DNA of 16,515 bases. Source: a bacterium. Lineage in GTDB: Bacteria; RBG-13-66-14. Below the pieces are notes generated by a model. It was not told the DNA's origin, made no database searches, and saw only the letters and a list, made by a program, of their open reading frames with translations. Below, piece by piece: positions 1 to 6,501 of this stretch (positions are counted from its first letter, which is position 1; every line of letters begins with the position of its first letter). The position numbers were made by a program, and so were the translations under genes. The stretch lies in NCBI GenBank assembly GCA_035528375.1, contig DATKYS010000022.1, forward strand, positions 1 to 16,515, given 5' to 3'.

Positions 1-266
1 GAGGCCATCAGGGCGTTGAAGGCCTCGGTGTCCTCGTCAATCAGCACGCGGAGCCTGTCGGCGGCCTCGGCGATCCCGGCGTTCTCCCCCTTGCACTCGT
101 CCCAGAACTCCTCGTACCCCTTCTTCCCCGCGGTCAACCGGCAGACCATGGAGAGGAGGTTCGCTCCCAGACTGGCCGCCAGAGCCGCCGAGGAGCCTCC
201 CCCGGGGGCCGGTTCCCTGCTGCCGAGTTTCTTCAGGAAATCCGTGATGGTGAGGTCCGTCAGCAT
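1..266 (-). CDS. fchA: Formiminotetrahydrofolate cyclodeaminase, N-terminal part (cut by window edge)
   Basis: Only the first 88 codons are in the window; the gene runs off the left edge. The protein begins MLTDLTITDFLKKLGSREPA and continues with a PAPGGGSSAALAASLGANLLSM stretch (about residues 19-40), the glycine-rich N-terminal signature of the FTCD C-terminal/cyclodeaminase family. Such enzymes convert 5-formimino-THF to 5,10-methenyl-THF and ammonia in the cytosol. The ATG at 266-264 has an AAGGAG ribosome binding site at 273-278, six bases upstream. It is the third gene of a minus-strand histidine-degradation operon, 58 bases after hutI, and supplies the step following the ftcD product. 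The cyclodeaminase is encoded here separately from the formiminotransferase, as in many bacteria; in mammals the two are fused. The identification rests on the N-terminus and context. Confidence 0.88.
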   Translation of the reverse strand, partial: MLTDLTITDFLKKLGSREPAPGGGSSAALAASLGANLLSMVCRLTAGKKGYEEFWDECKGENAGIAEAADRLRVLIDEDTEAFNALMA

Positions 267-324
267 CCGTTGCTCCTTCGCGTAACGGGGGGATTGGGAG
301 CCCAGGCGTGTAAAGCCGTACACG

Positions 325-1671
325 TCAACTGAAGAGGTCCGAGAACCGTTGCGTTTTGGGTCGGGTTTCGTCGGGCTGCCGGCGGCGGTCCACCAGCCGA
401 CCCCGCTTGATGACGGCGACGACGTGGTTGACGCCCCAGGCGTAGATTAGCTCCTCGGGCGTGCTCACGTTCAGGATGATGAGATCGGCCTGCTTGCCCG
501 GTTCGAGGCTGCCCACCTCTTTCTCGCGTCCCACGGCGTAGGCGGCGTTCACCGTGACGGCGTTGAGCGCCTCGCGCACCGTCAGACCGCACCGCATCAC
601 CCCGAGCTCGATGATCCGCCCCATGGAGAGGGTGTGGGAGGAACCGGGGTTGTGGTCCGAGGCCAGGGCGACGACGGCCCCGGCGTCTACCAGCTTGCGC
701 CCCGGCGCGTATCGGTCCTGGAGAAGGAAGAAGGTGGTCGCGGGAAGGAGTACGGCCGCGGTCTTGCTTTTACCTAAAAGTTCAATCTCCTCGTCGCTCA
801 CGTAGGGCAGGTGGTCCACGCTGCGGGCGCCGACCTCGACGCCCAGCCGGGTGCCCCCCGAGAGGGAAAGCTCGTCGGCGTGCACCTTGGGTTCAAGGCC
901 GTGGGCCCGGCCCGCCTGGAGGATGCGGCGGCTCTCCTCCACGGTGAAGGCGCCCCGTTCGCAGAAGACGTCGCAGAACTCGGCCAGTTCCAGGGCGGCC
1001 ACCTTGGGGATCATCTTCTCGCAGACCAGGTCCACGTAACCCCCGCGGTCGTCGGCGTACTCGCGGGGCAGGGCGTGGGCGCCGAGAAAGGTCGGCACCA
1101 GGTCCCAGGGGCCCTCGGCGTCGAGCTCCCGGATGGCCTGAAGGATGGCCATTTCACCGGCTACGGAGAGGCCGTAGCCCGACTTGGCCTCGAAGGTGGT
1201 CACCCCGGCGAAGAACATGCTCCACAGCCTTCCCCGGGAGCTCTCGACGAGGTCGGATACGCGCATCTTCCGGGTGGCGTCCACGGTGGCCTGTATTCCG
1301 CCGCCGGCGGCCTGCAGTTCCTCGTAGCTCGCGCCGGCCAGGCGCTTCAGGAACTCGTCGGCCCGGTTCCCCCCGTAAACCGGGTGGGTGTGGGGGTCCA
1401 CCATCCCGGGCATGACAATCCCGCCCCGGGCGTCGAGGAGGGTGGTGGGGACACCGCCCATCTGCATGATATCGGTAACGGGGCCCACGGCCGTGATCCG
1501 GCTGCCGGTGACGGCCACGGCGCCGTCGGGTACGGCGTGGAGCTCGTCCTGCTCCGGACCCCGCCGGGGTCCCTTCCCCGCGCAGGTAAGGACCAGCGAG
1601 GCATTGTGGACGATCAGATCGGGGTATCCGTCGTCCCGGGCGGTAACCTTGGGGGGTTTGGGCGGGTTCAT
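325..1671 (-). CDS. hutI: Imidazolonepropionase
   Basis: This amidohydrolase hydrolyses 4-imidazolone-5-propanoate to N-formimino-L-glutamate, the third step of histidine degradation. Metal and catalytic residues of the family are visible: the DPHTH motif with H94 and H96, H264 and E267 in KVHADE, H287 in VDHLPY, and D339 in ASDHNPGSS. At 448 residues it is somewhat longer than the usual 400-420 because of an N-terminal extension of about 15 residues and a basic C-terminal tail. The ATG at 1671 lies six bases after the ftcD stop and has no clear Shine-Dalgarno sequence, so translational coupling to ftcD is likely. No alternative start exists near the conserved DLIVHNASLVL beginning. The residue after the conserved aspartate is histidine (SDHNPG), where many family members have phenylalanine or leucine; this is probably neutral. 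Confidence 0.95.
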   Translation of the reverse strand: MNPPKPPKVTARDDGYPDLIVHNASLVLTCAGKGPRRGPEQDELHAVPDGAVAVTGSRITAVGPVTDIMQMGGVPTTLLDARGGIVMPGMVDPHTHPVYGGNRADEFLKRLAGASYEELQAAGGGIQATVDATRKMRVSDLVESSRGRLWSMFFAGVTTFEAKSGYGLSVAGEMAILQAIRELDAEGPWDLVPTFLGAHALPREYADDRGGYVDLVCEKMIPKVAALELAEFCDVFCERGAFTVEESRRILQAGRAHGLEPKVHADELSLSGGTRLGVEVGARSVDHLPYVSDEEIELLGKSKTAAVLLPATTFFLLQDRYAPGRKLVDAGAVVALASDHNPGSSHTLSMGRIIELGVMRCGLTVREALNAVTVNAAYAVGREKEVGSLEPGKQADLIILNVSTPEELIYAWGVNHVVAVIKRGRLVDRRRQPDETRPKTQRFSDLFS

Positions 1672-1677
1672 AATTTT

Positions 1678-2649
1678 TTAGATTTGAAAGTCTATGATCT
1701 GGGAGTTCTTCAGGTTGTCCACCTGCATGTACCACTTGGCGGAATCTATGAAGGCGTCGGCGGGCGCCAGGCCGACGAGCTCGGTCTGGATGACGGGGAC
1801 GCCGTAGCGGGCCGCCTCGCGCCGGATGGTTTCCACGACGCGGAAGAGCGGGGTCTTGGTGTAGTCCAGAAAATTCATCGAGATTTGGACCATGCCCGTT
1901 TTCCGGGTGAAAGAGCCCTGGTGGGTGACCATGGCGCCGCGCTCATCGTAGCTCTTGACGGCGACGGGGCCCTCCTCGTGGTCCTCGAGGTAGAAACCCG
2001 CCCCCTGGATGTGGACGAAGCCGCCCGAGGAGCCGCGGACGGCCTTGGCGATGCGCTTGGCGATTCCGGCGTCGGTGGTGCCCAGGTTGACGTTGAAGGC
2101 GATGAGGAAGGGCCGGCCGCCCATGATGGTCGCGCCGGCGGTGGGGTGCGGCTCGTCCGGACCGAAATCGGGCTTCCACAGGGGGTCCCGCATCTTCTCG
2201 GCGAGGCCCTCGTACTCCCCCTTGCGGATGTCGGACTGGCTCTGGCGGTGCGGGGCCGTCGCCGATTCGCGGTAGAGGTACACGGGCAGATCGAATTTTT
2301 CCGCCACGGCCCGGGCGCACTCCCTGGCCAGGGCGTCGCAGTCCGACATCTGCGCGTCGCGCACCGGAACGTAGGGGCTGACGTCCACCGCGCCTATGCG
2401 CGAGTGCTCGCCCGAGTGCTGGTTCATGTCTATGAGCTCGACGGCCCTGGCATAGAGGGCCAGGGTGGCCTCCCTGAGCCCCTTCGGACCGCCCACACAG
2501 GTGATGACCGAGCGGTTGTGATCCGGGTCGGATGAGAAATCCAGGAGCCTGACGCCCTCGATGGACTTCAAGGGCTCGACGCAGGCCTTTACGACATCGG
2601 CCCGCCGGCCCTCGCTGATGTTGGGGACCCATTCGATCAGCGCCGCCAT
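1678..2649 (-). CDS. ftcD: Glutamate formimidoyltransferase
   Basis: This enzyme transfers the formimino group from N-formimino-L-glutamate to tetrahydrofolate, releasing glutamate. The 323-residue protein matches the formiminotransferase half of mammalian FTCD: an N-terminal WVPNISEGRR block (7-16), the DPDHNRSVIT block (41-50) and the EHSRIGAVDVSPYVPV active-site segment. H82 in that segment sits at the same number as the catalytic histidine of the mammalian enzyme. No cyclodeaminase domain is attached; that activity is encoded by fchA two genes downstream. The ATG at 2649-2647 is preceded by a GAGGAGG-type ribosome binding site at 2655-2663. It is the first gene of the operon ftcD-hutI-fchA, with an extended -10 promoter at 2718-2726. 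The histidase and urocanase genes expected for the pathway are not in this window. Confidence 0.95.
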   Translation of the reverse strand: MAALIEWVPNISEGRRADVVKACVEPLKSIEGVRLLDFSSDPDHNRSVITCVGGPKGLREATLALYARAVELIDMNQHSGEHSRIGAVDVSPYVPVRDAQMSDCDALARECARAVAEKFDLPVYLYRESATAPHRQSQSDIRKGEYEGLAEKMRDPLWKPDFGPDEPHPTAGATIMGGRPFLIAFNVNLGTTDAGIAKRIAKAVRGSSGGFVHIQGAGFYLEDHEEGPVAVKSYDERGAMVTHQGSFTRKTGMVQISMNFLDYTKTPLFRVVETIRREAARYGVPVIQTELVGLAPADAFIDSAKWYMQVDNLKNSQIIDFQI

Positions 2650-2717
2650 TTACGCCCCTCCTCGCACCTAAAACGTTCCCGCCGCCGGTTTCCGCGACGG
2701 CGCAACTTTAAAATTCG

Positions 2718-2726
2718 ATTATAACA
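2718..2726 (-). promoter_or_regulatory. Extended -10 promoter for ftcD-hutI-fchA
   Basis: The minus strand reads TGTTATAAT, a perfect -10 hexamer (TATAAT, 2718-2723) with an upstream TG. No -35 match is seen at the expected distance. It predicts a leader of about 60 bases before ftcD and lies just past the stop codon of the preceding CsgG-like gene. Confidence 0.7.
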
Positions 2727-2750
2727 CGCGGGCGGTCGGCCCCCGGGATG

Positions 2751-3596
2751 CTACTCCACGATGAAGCCCCCCGAGGCGGCCTCGGAGCCGTCGAGCCTCA
2801 CCCGGACGTCCCAACCGCCGGCCAGCCACACGCCGGGCTCGGTGTAGCCCTTGCCGCCTATGACGCGCAGGGAGCCCTGCCCCTCCGCGAAAACGGCGGA
2901 TCGCACCTCCTCCCACCGCACCTCCCCGTCCGGTGCGGTCCAGACCACGGTGACCTCGTGGGCCTCTTCCGGGCCGGCCCCCTCACGTCCGAGCTTCAGG
3001 ACCCACACCACCATCTCGGTCTCGACCAGGCCGAATCTCGTCGCGGGGGAGGAATAATCGCCGTGGCGGTAGAAATCGAGCGAGACGACCTGCGGCGGAC
3101 GCGCCGTCGGCTCCACCTCCGGCTCCGTGACATCTACCGATTCGGCACCGACGGCCCCGGCCAGGGCCTTGGCCAGGTCCCGGCAGGCCCACGGCAGCTC
3201 GGCCGTCGTCCCCACGGTCACCGTCTCGCCCAGCACCGCCTCGGAGGAACTCACGTCCACCAGCCGGACCGCCAGGGTGTACGTCTCGCCCAGGGCGGAG
3301 AGGGAGCCCACGGCGATGTAGTCGGCGCCGGTCAGCGCGCCGAGCTCCGCGGCCTCGCCGGTCGTCATGCCCGCCGCGGAGAGCGACCGCTCCTCCATCA
3401 CCCGCGCCAATTGCGACCGCTCGATGACCCGCACCCCGGGGAGACCGATGAGCTCCGTGCGCAGAATCTCCGCCACCGCCACCGCCTGCTCGGGGAAGAC
3501 TCCCAGTGGCTGGAAATCGGTCACGGCCAGGTTCACGGGCTCGGCGGCGGCGGCCAGTCCGGCGGCGAACAGAAGGAGAAGGGCCGCTCCGCGCAT
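2751..3596 (-). CDS. Secreted CsgG-like protein with C-terminal beta-rich domain
   Basis: The 281-residue protein has a signal peptide (MRGAALLLLFAAGLAAAA, cleavage near residue 18) without a lipobox cysteine. A CsgG/FlgO-like domain follows, about residues 20-150: VAVTDF-type strand (VNLAVTDF, 21-28), LRTEL, VIERSQLARVMEE, then GADYIAVGSLSALGETYTLAVRLVDV. A proline/acidic linker (157-168) leads to a C-terminal region of about 110 residues predicted to be mostly beta strands and not recognised. CsgG-domain proteins act in the periplasm or outer membrane; no specific role can be assigned here. A start at 3620 is possible, but 3596 is preferred: a GGGAGGT ribosome binding site lies just upstream of it, and the promoter's TATAAT covers the 3620 ATG. 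It is transcribed alone from the promoter at 3619-3627. Confidence 0.8.
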   Translation of the reverse strand: MRGAALLLLFAAGLAAAAEPVNLAVTDFQPLGVFPEQAVAVAEILRTELIGLPGVRVIERSQLARVMEERSLSAAGMTTGEAAELGALTGADYIAVGSLSALGETYTLAVRLVDVSSSEAVLGETVTVGTTAELPWACRDLAKALAGAVGAESVDVTEPEVEPTARPPQVVSLDFYRHGDYSSPATRFGLVETEMVVWVLKLGREGAGPEEAHEVTVVWTAPDGEVRWEEVRSAVFAEGQGSLRVIGGKGYTEPGVWLAGGWDVRVRLDGSEAASGGFIVE

Positions 3597-3618
3597 CTGG
3601 ACCTCCCTCAGACCGATC

Positions 3619-3627
3619 ATTATAGCA
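3619..3627 (-). promoter_or_regulatory. Extended -10 promoter for the CsgG-like gene
   Basis: The minus strand reads TGCTATAAT, a perfect -10 (3619-3624) with the TG extension and no recognisable -35. Transcription would start near 3612, leaving a leader of about 16 bases that holds the GGGAGGT ribosome binding site. This placement supports the translation start at 3596. Confidence 0.72.
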
Positions 3628-3662
3628 CCAAACCGCCGGGGATTCCCCGACGGCTCAAACGC

Positions 3663-3689
3663 GCAGGGCGGCCCCGGTCGCGGGCCGAC
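3663..3689. repeat. Palindromic repeat, GGGCGGCCC type
   Basis: An imperfect inverted repeat with CGGCCC (3669-3674) pairing to GGGCCG (3682-3687). It shares the GCAGGGCGGCCCC opening with the unit at 12828-12854. Confidence 0.6.
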
Positions 3690-3700
3690 ACGATAAAAAC

Positions 3701-3739
3701 GCAGGACGGCTCCGCAGGACGAGTCCTCCGCGGGCCGCC
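3701..3739. repeat. Palindromic repeat with AGGAC-GA-GTCCT core
   Basis: The core AGGAC (3716-3720), GA, GTCCT (3723-3727) is a perfect inverted repeat flanked by GGCTCCGC and GCGGGCCGCC. The same core occurs at 12708-12719, and a variant with paired base changes at 3943-3954. Confidence 0.7.
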
Positions 3740-3753
3740 ATGTATTGCGATGA

Positions 3754-3788
3754 CGTAGGGCGGGGATTCCTATCCCCGCCGCTTTTTT
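3754..3788 (+). repeat. Palindromic repeat with terminator-like T tail
   Basis: Starts CGTAGGGCGG. The arms GGCGGGGAT (3759-3767) and ATCCCCGCC (3772-3780) form a nine-base-pair stem with a four-base loop, followed by GCTTTTTT. It has the form of a plus-strand rho-independent terminator, but no plus-strand gene precedes it, so it is listed as a repeat. Confidence 0.65.
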
Positions 3789-3797
3789 ATAAGGTAG

Positions 3798-3880
3798 CCC
3801 TCACCCTTAATCCTTCTCCCATTGGGAGAGGGAGACCATCGCACCCCCCACCCTAACCCTCCCCCCAGAGGGGAGAGGGG
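3798..3880. repeat. Two CCCT-rich / GGGAGAGGG repeat units
   Basis: Unit 1 (3798-3833) begins CCCTCACCCTTAAT and ends in a TCTCCC-ATT-GGGAGA hairpin plus GGG. Unit 2 (3844-3880) begins CCCCCCACCCTAACCCT and ends in GAGGGGAGAGGGG. Both have an ACCCTNAYCCT left part and a CTCCC...GGGAGAGGG right part. Motifs of this general form are dispersed in intergenic regions of many unrelated bacteria. Confidence 0.7.
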
Positions 3881-3927
3881 ACATGCGGCAACCATCGCCT
3901 CAGCCCGCGACACGCATTTGCAATGAT

Positions 3928-3966
3928 GTAGGGCGGTCCCGTAGGATGAATCCTCTGCGGGCCGCC
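3928..3966. repeat. Palindromic repeat with AGGAT-GA-ATCCT core
   Basis: Begins GTAGGGCGG and ends GGGCCGCC. The core AGGAT (3943-3947), GA, ATCCT (3950-3954) differs from the other copies (AGGAC/GTCCT) by a matched pair of substitutions that keeps the stem. Its left flank TTGCAATGATGTAGGGCGG resembles the left flank of the 3754 unit (TTGCGATGACGTAGGGCGG). Confidence 0.7.
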
Positions 3967-3981
3967 GTTGTAATAATGAGA

Positions 3982-4167
3982 TCAGGGCTGTTGGCGCTTG
4001 AAACGCCGCACCAGCCAGCGGATTGCGGAGTAGACGAGCAGCCCCCCGGCGACGATGAGAACGGTGGTCAGTAACTCCGACCCCTCGCAGGAGGCGGCTC
4101 AGGTGCTCCCCTGGGCCAGGGCCGTTCCCGCGGACGACGCCAGCGCCAGCAATGCCGTAAATTTCAC
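3982..4167 (-). CDS. Small signal-peptide/one-helix membrane protein with in-frame TGA (possible selenoprotein or broken gene)
   Basis: From a GTG at 4167-4165 one frame runs 61 codons to a TGA at 3984-3982, broken only by a TGA at 4101-4099 (codon 23). Before it comes a signal peptide, MKFTALLALASSAGTALA, then QGST. After it come AASCEGSE, a hydrophobic helix (LLTTVLIVAGGLLVYSAIRW) and a basic tail RRFKRQQP, which predicts an outside N-terminus and an inside C-terminus. Both halves have mostly G/C-ending codons like the neighbouring genes, and together they make one coherent protein, so they probably belong to one gene. An AAGGGGG ribosome binding site lies five bases before GTG. The TGA could encode selenocysteine (a Cys codon, TGC or TGT, is one change away), be a nonsense mutation, or be a sequence error. 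The protein family is not recognised. The gene lies 126 bases after porB and may be transcribed with it. Confidence 0.45.
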
Positions 4168-4250
4168 CAAAGCCCCCTTCTCTTCGACCCTTCGAGGCTC
4201 CTTACGCCGGAATTTCAGGCCCGGTTCCACGCCGTGCCCGTCCAACGAGA

Positions 4251-4270
4251 AGGGGGCCCCAACGCCCCCT
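4251..4270 (-). terminator. Hairpin downstream of porB, weak terminator candidate
   Basis: AGGGGGC (4264-4270 on the minus strand) pairs with GCCCCCT (4251-4257) across a six-base loop, 24 bases after the porB stop. It is followed only by TCTCGTT rather than a run of T, so termination may be partial. This would allow read-through into the small gene at 4167. Confidence 0.5.
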
Positions 4271-4293
4271 CCTGAATCGAACGGGCCGACGCC

Positions 4294-5232
4294 CTAGGCC
4301 CCTTCGCCGCACTTCACCAGGAGCTCGTGCCAGCGCCGGTCTATCTCGGCCTGGATCTCGTCAATGATGTCCTGCCGGAGCTCCGGCTTGAACAGGTGGC
4401 GGAAGCGCCCCTGCCCCTGAAGCCAATCCACGACGGGCTTCTTCTCCTTGGGCTTGAAGTTGAGCTTCCACTCGCCGTCAACGACCTCGTACAGGGGCCA
4501 GAAGCAGGTTTCCACCGCCAGCAGGCCGGTCTGGACCGTCTCGTTGGGGGAGATTTTCCACCCCGGGATGCAGGGCGAGAGGCAGTTGATGAAGCAGGGA
4601 CCCTCGGTGTAGAAGGCGGTCCGGGCCTTTTTCATTAGATCGTTGGGCTTGGCGGGGATGGCCTGGGCCACGTAGGGCAGGCGGTGGGCGGCCAGAATCC
4701 CGGTCAGGTCCTTGTTGAACTGGGGCTTGCCGTAGGATACCTTGCCGGCGGGGGCGGTGGTGGTGCTGGCGCCGTGGGGCGTCGAGCCGGACCGCTGGTA
4801 GCCGGTGTTCATGTAGCCCTCGTTGTCGTAGCAGATGTACACCATGTTGTGCCCGCGCTCCATGGCCCCCGAAAGGCTTTGCAGGCCGATGTCGTACGTG
4901 CCGCCGTCGCCGCCGAAGGCCAGGAACTTGAAGTTGTGGGGCATCTTGCCCTTCTTCTTCAGGGCGCGGTAGGCGGTCTCGACACCGGAGCAGGTGGCGC
5001 CGGCGTTCTCGAAGGCGTTGTGGATGTAGGAGCACCGCCAGGCCGTGTAGGGGTAGATGGTCGTGGAGACCTCCATGCACCCCGTGGCCGCGGTGACGAC
5101 GACCTCGTCCTCGGCGTCCAGGCTGTGGAGGACCTGGCGCATGAGCATCGTGGCGCCGCAGCCCGCGCACATGCGGTGGCCCCCGGAGAGCCGCTGCCGC
5201 GTCGTGAGGGCTATCTCTTTGAAACTGGGCAT
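4294..5232 (-). CDS. porB: 2-oxoacid:ferredoxin oxidoreductase (pyruvate type), beta subunit
   Basis: This is the thiamine-diphosphate and [4Fe-4S] subunit of an enzyme that oxidises a 2-oxoacid with CoA to acyl-CoA, CO2 and reduced ferredoxin, or runs in reverse as a synthase. Visible features are the CAGCG cluster motif (C22, C25), C52 in the ATGCME segment, a late cysteine in the INCLSPC segment (C217 or C221), and the ThDP/metal motif GGDGGTYDIG (107-116) with YDNEGYMNTGYQRSGSTP (135-152). The last segment is close to that of known pyruvate ferredoxin oxidoreductases, so pyruvate is the best substrate guess; other 2-oxoacids cannot be excluded. At 312 residues it has the usual length. The ATG at 5232 has a GGAGGAG ribosome binding site immediately upstream. 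It is the last gene of porGD-porA-porB, 28 bases after porA. Confidence 0.94.
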   Translation of the reverse strand: MPSFKEIALTTRQRLSGGHRMCAGCGATMLMRQVLHSLDAEDEVVVTAATGCMEVSTTIYPYTAWRCSYIHNAFENAGATCSGVETAYRALKKKGKMPHNFKFLAFGGDGGTYDIGLQSLSGAMERGHNMVYICYDNEGYMNTGYQRSGSTPHGASTTTAPAGKVSYGKPQFNKDLTGILAAHRLPYVAQAIPAKPNDLMKKARTAFYTEGPCFINCLSPCIPGWKISPNETVQTGLLAVETCFWPLYEVVDGEWKLNFKPKEKKPVVDWLQGQGRFRHLFKPELRQDIIDEIQAEIDRRWHELLVKCGEGA

Positions 5233-5260
5233 ATCTCCTCCTCGGGCGCGCCGACGCCCG

Positions 5261-6469
5261 TTAAGCCTTGACCGCCGCCGGCTCGTGCTGGCGGACGTTT
5301 AAATATCCGTAATCATCCGCGCTACCGCCCCCGAGTATCCGGAAGAGGTCGTCGAAAACCTCCTCGATGTGGTAGGTCTCGATCTGGCGACCGCCGAGAC
5401 CGTACATCCGGCTGATGACCTCGGGACGGGAATCCATCTCGTACATGGCGCTGCGCAGCTCGTTGTAGATCGCTCCGCCCATGGCGCCGAAGCTCACCGC
5501 GCGGTCCATCATCGCCACGCACTTCACGTGGGCCAGGGCCTTGGCGAGCTCCTCGCCGGGGAAGGGACGGAAGACCCGCAGGTTGATCGCCCCGGCCTTC
5601 TTACCCTGCTCGCGGAGCCGGTCCACCACGATGTTGACCGTCCCGCCGGTGGAGTTGAGGACCACGATGGCCACCTCGGCGTCCTCGAGCTTGTAGGTGC
5701 GGAAGTAGCCGTCGTCCCGCGTGCCGAACCCCTTGGCGAACTCCCTGGACACGTCGAGGATGACTTTGCGGGCGGCCTCCATGGCGTCTATCTGGCCCCG
5801 CTTGTGCTCGAAGTAGTAGTCGTGCAGATCCAGGGGGCCCATGGTTAACGGCAGGGCGGGGTCGAGCAGGGGGTACTGCGGGTGGTACTCGCCGATGAAC
5901 TTCTTGACCTTCTCGCCGTCGTGGATGAGCACATTCTCCATGCCGTGGCTGGTGATGAATCCGTCGAAGTTGACCATCACCGGCAACAGCACGTCGGGGT
6001 GCTCGGCGATACGGATCGCCTGAATCGTGTTCTCGTAAGCTTCCTGGGCGTTCACGCAGAAAAGCTGGATCCAGCCTGAATCCCGGCACAGCATGGCGTC
6101 GGAGTGGTCGCAGTGGATGTTGATCGGCCCGGAGAGGGCGCGGTTGACGACGGGCATCACGATGGGCAGCCGCAGGGAGGCGGCGATGTAGACGATTTCG
6201 ACCATGAGCGCCAGGCCGTTGGCGCTGGTGGCGGTCATGGTCCGGGCTCCGGCCGCCTCGCTGCCCACGCACGCGCTCATCGCCGAGTGCTCGCTCTCCA
6301 CCAGAATGAGCTCGGTGGACACGTCGCCGTCGGCGTGGAAGTCGGCGAACTTCTGCATTAAACTCGTCTGGGGCGTGATCGGGTAGGCAGCCACGACGTC
6401 GGGGTCTATCTGCATCATCGCGTAGGCGGCCGCCTGGTTCCCCGTCAAGGCAAGCGTTTTCTCAGGCAC
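5261..6469 (-). CDS. porA: 2-oxoacid:ferredoxin oxidoreductase (pyruvate type), alpha subunit
   Basis: The 402-residue protein begins MPEKTLALTGNQAAAYAM, as PorA proteins typically start shortly before a TGN(E/Q)A motif. It carries AYPITPQT (28-35), the VESEHSAMSACVGSEAAGA segment of the ThDP-binding core, SANGL and the GPINIHCDHSD substrate-side loop. The C-terminal half holds the FRPFPGEEL region and the DRAVSFGAMGG segment typical of pyruvate-type alpha subunits. An ATG at 6493 would add eight codons. The GTG at 6469 is preferred because a GAGGAGG ribosome binding site (6478-6484) lies eight bases upstream of it, inside the longer frame, and no such site precedes 6493. It sits between porGD (32-base gap) and porB. 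Confidence 0.93.
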   Translation of the reverse strand: MPEKTLALTGNQAAAYAMMQIDPDVVAAYPITPQTSLMQKFADFHADGDVSTELILVESEHSAMSACVGSEAAGARTMTATSANGLALMVEIVYIAASLRLPIVMPVVNRALSGPINIHCDHSDAMLCRDSGWIQLFCVNAQEAYENTIQAIRIAEHPDVLLPVMVNFDGFITSHGMENVLIHDGEKVKKFIGEYHPQYPLLDPALPLTMGPLDLHDYYFEHKRGQIDAMEAARKVILDVSREFAKGFGTRDDGYFRTYKLEDAEVAIVVLNSTGGTVNIVVDRLREQGKKAGAINLRVFRPFPGEELAKALAHVKCVAMMDRAVSFGAMGGAIYNELRSAMYEMDSRPEVISRMYGLGGRQIETYHIEEVFDDLFRILGGGSADDYGYLNVRQHEPAAVKA

Positions 6470-6501
6470 GGCAAAAACCTCCTCGGGGCTCATAAACCCC
6501 G

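Larger units (their letters stand above)
3628..3981. other. Gene-free stretch occupied by palindromic repeats
   Basis: No convincing gene is seen on either strand. The stretch holds at least six repeat units: GC-rich palindromes of a GTAGGGCGG...CCGCC type, and two CCCT-rich / GGGAGAGGG units. The individual units are listed separately. Their density and similarity to the units at 12645-12950 suggest dispersed elements rather than a local regulatory region. Confidence 0.75.

Noticed and set aside
811-2535. A 574-codon open frame on the plus strand opposite hutI and ftcD
   Set aside because: It is antisense to two well-supported enzymes. Its product is rich in G, H, V, A and D without any family motif, as expected from GC-rich codon bias on the opposite strand.
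3754-3966. A CRISPR array
   Set aside because: The repeats are palindromic, vary in sequence and length, and lack evenly sized unique spacers; no cas genes are present.
4055-4297. Short plus-strand open frames across the small gene and its upstream region
   Set aside because: They lack ribosome binding sites and recognisable sequence. The minus-strand frame at 3982-4167, with signal peptide and membrane helix, is the more credible coding content.
6470-6493. ATG at 6493 as the start of porA
   Set aside because: No ribosome binding site precedes it, and the GAGGAGG inside the extra codons is ideally placed for the GTG at 6469, which also gives the family-typical N-terminus.
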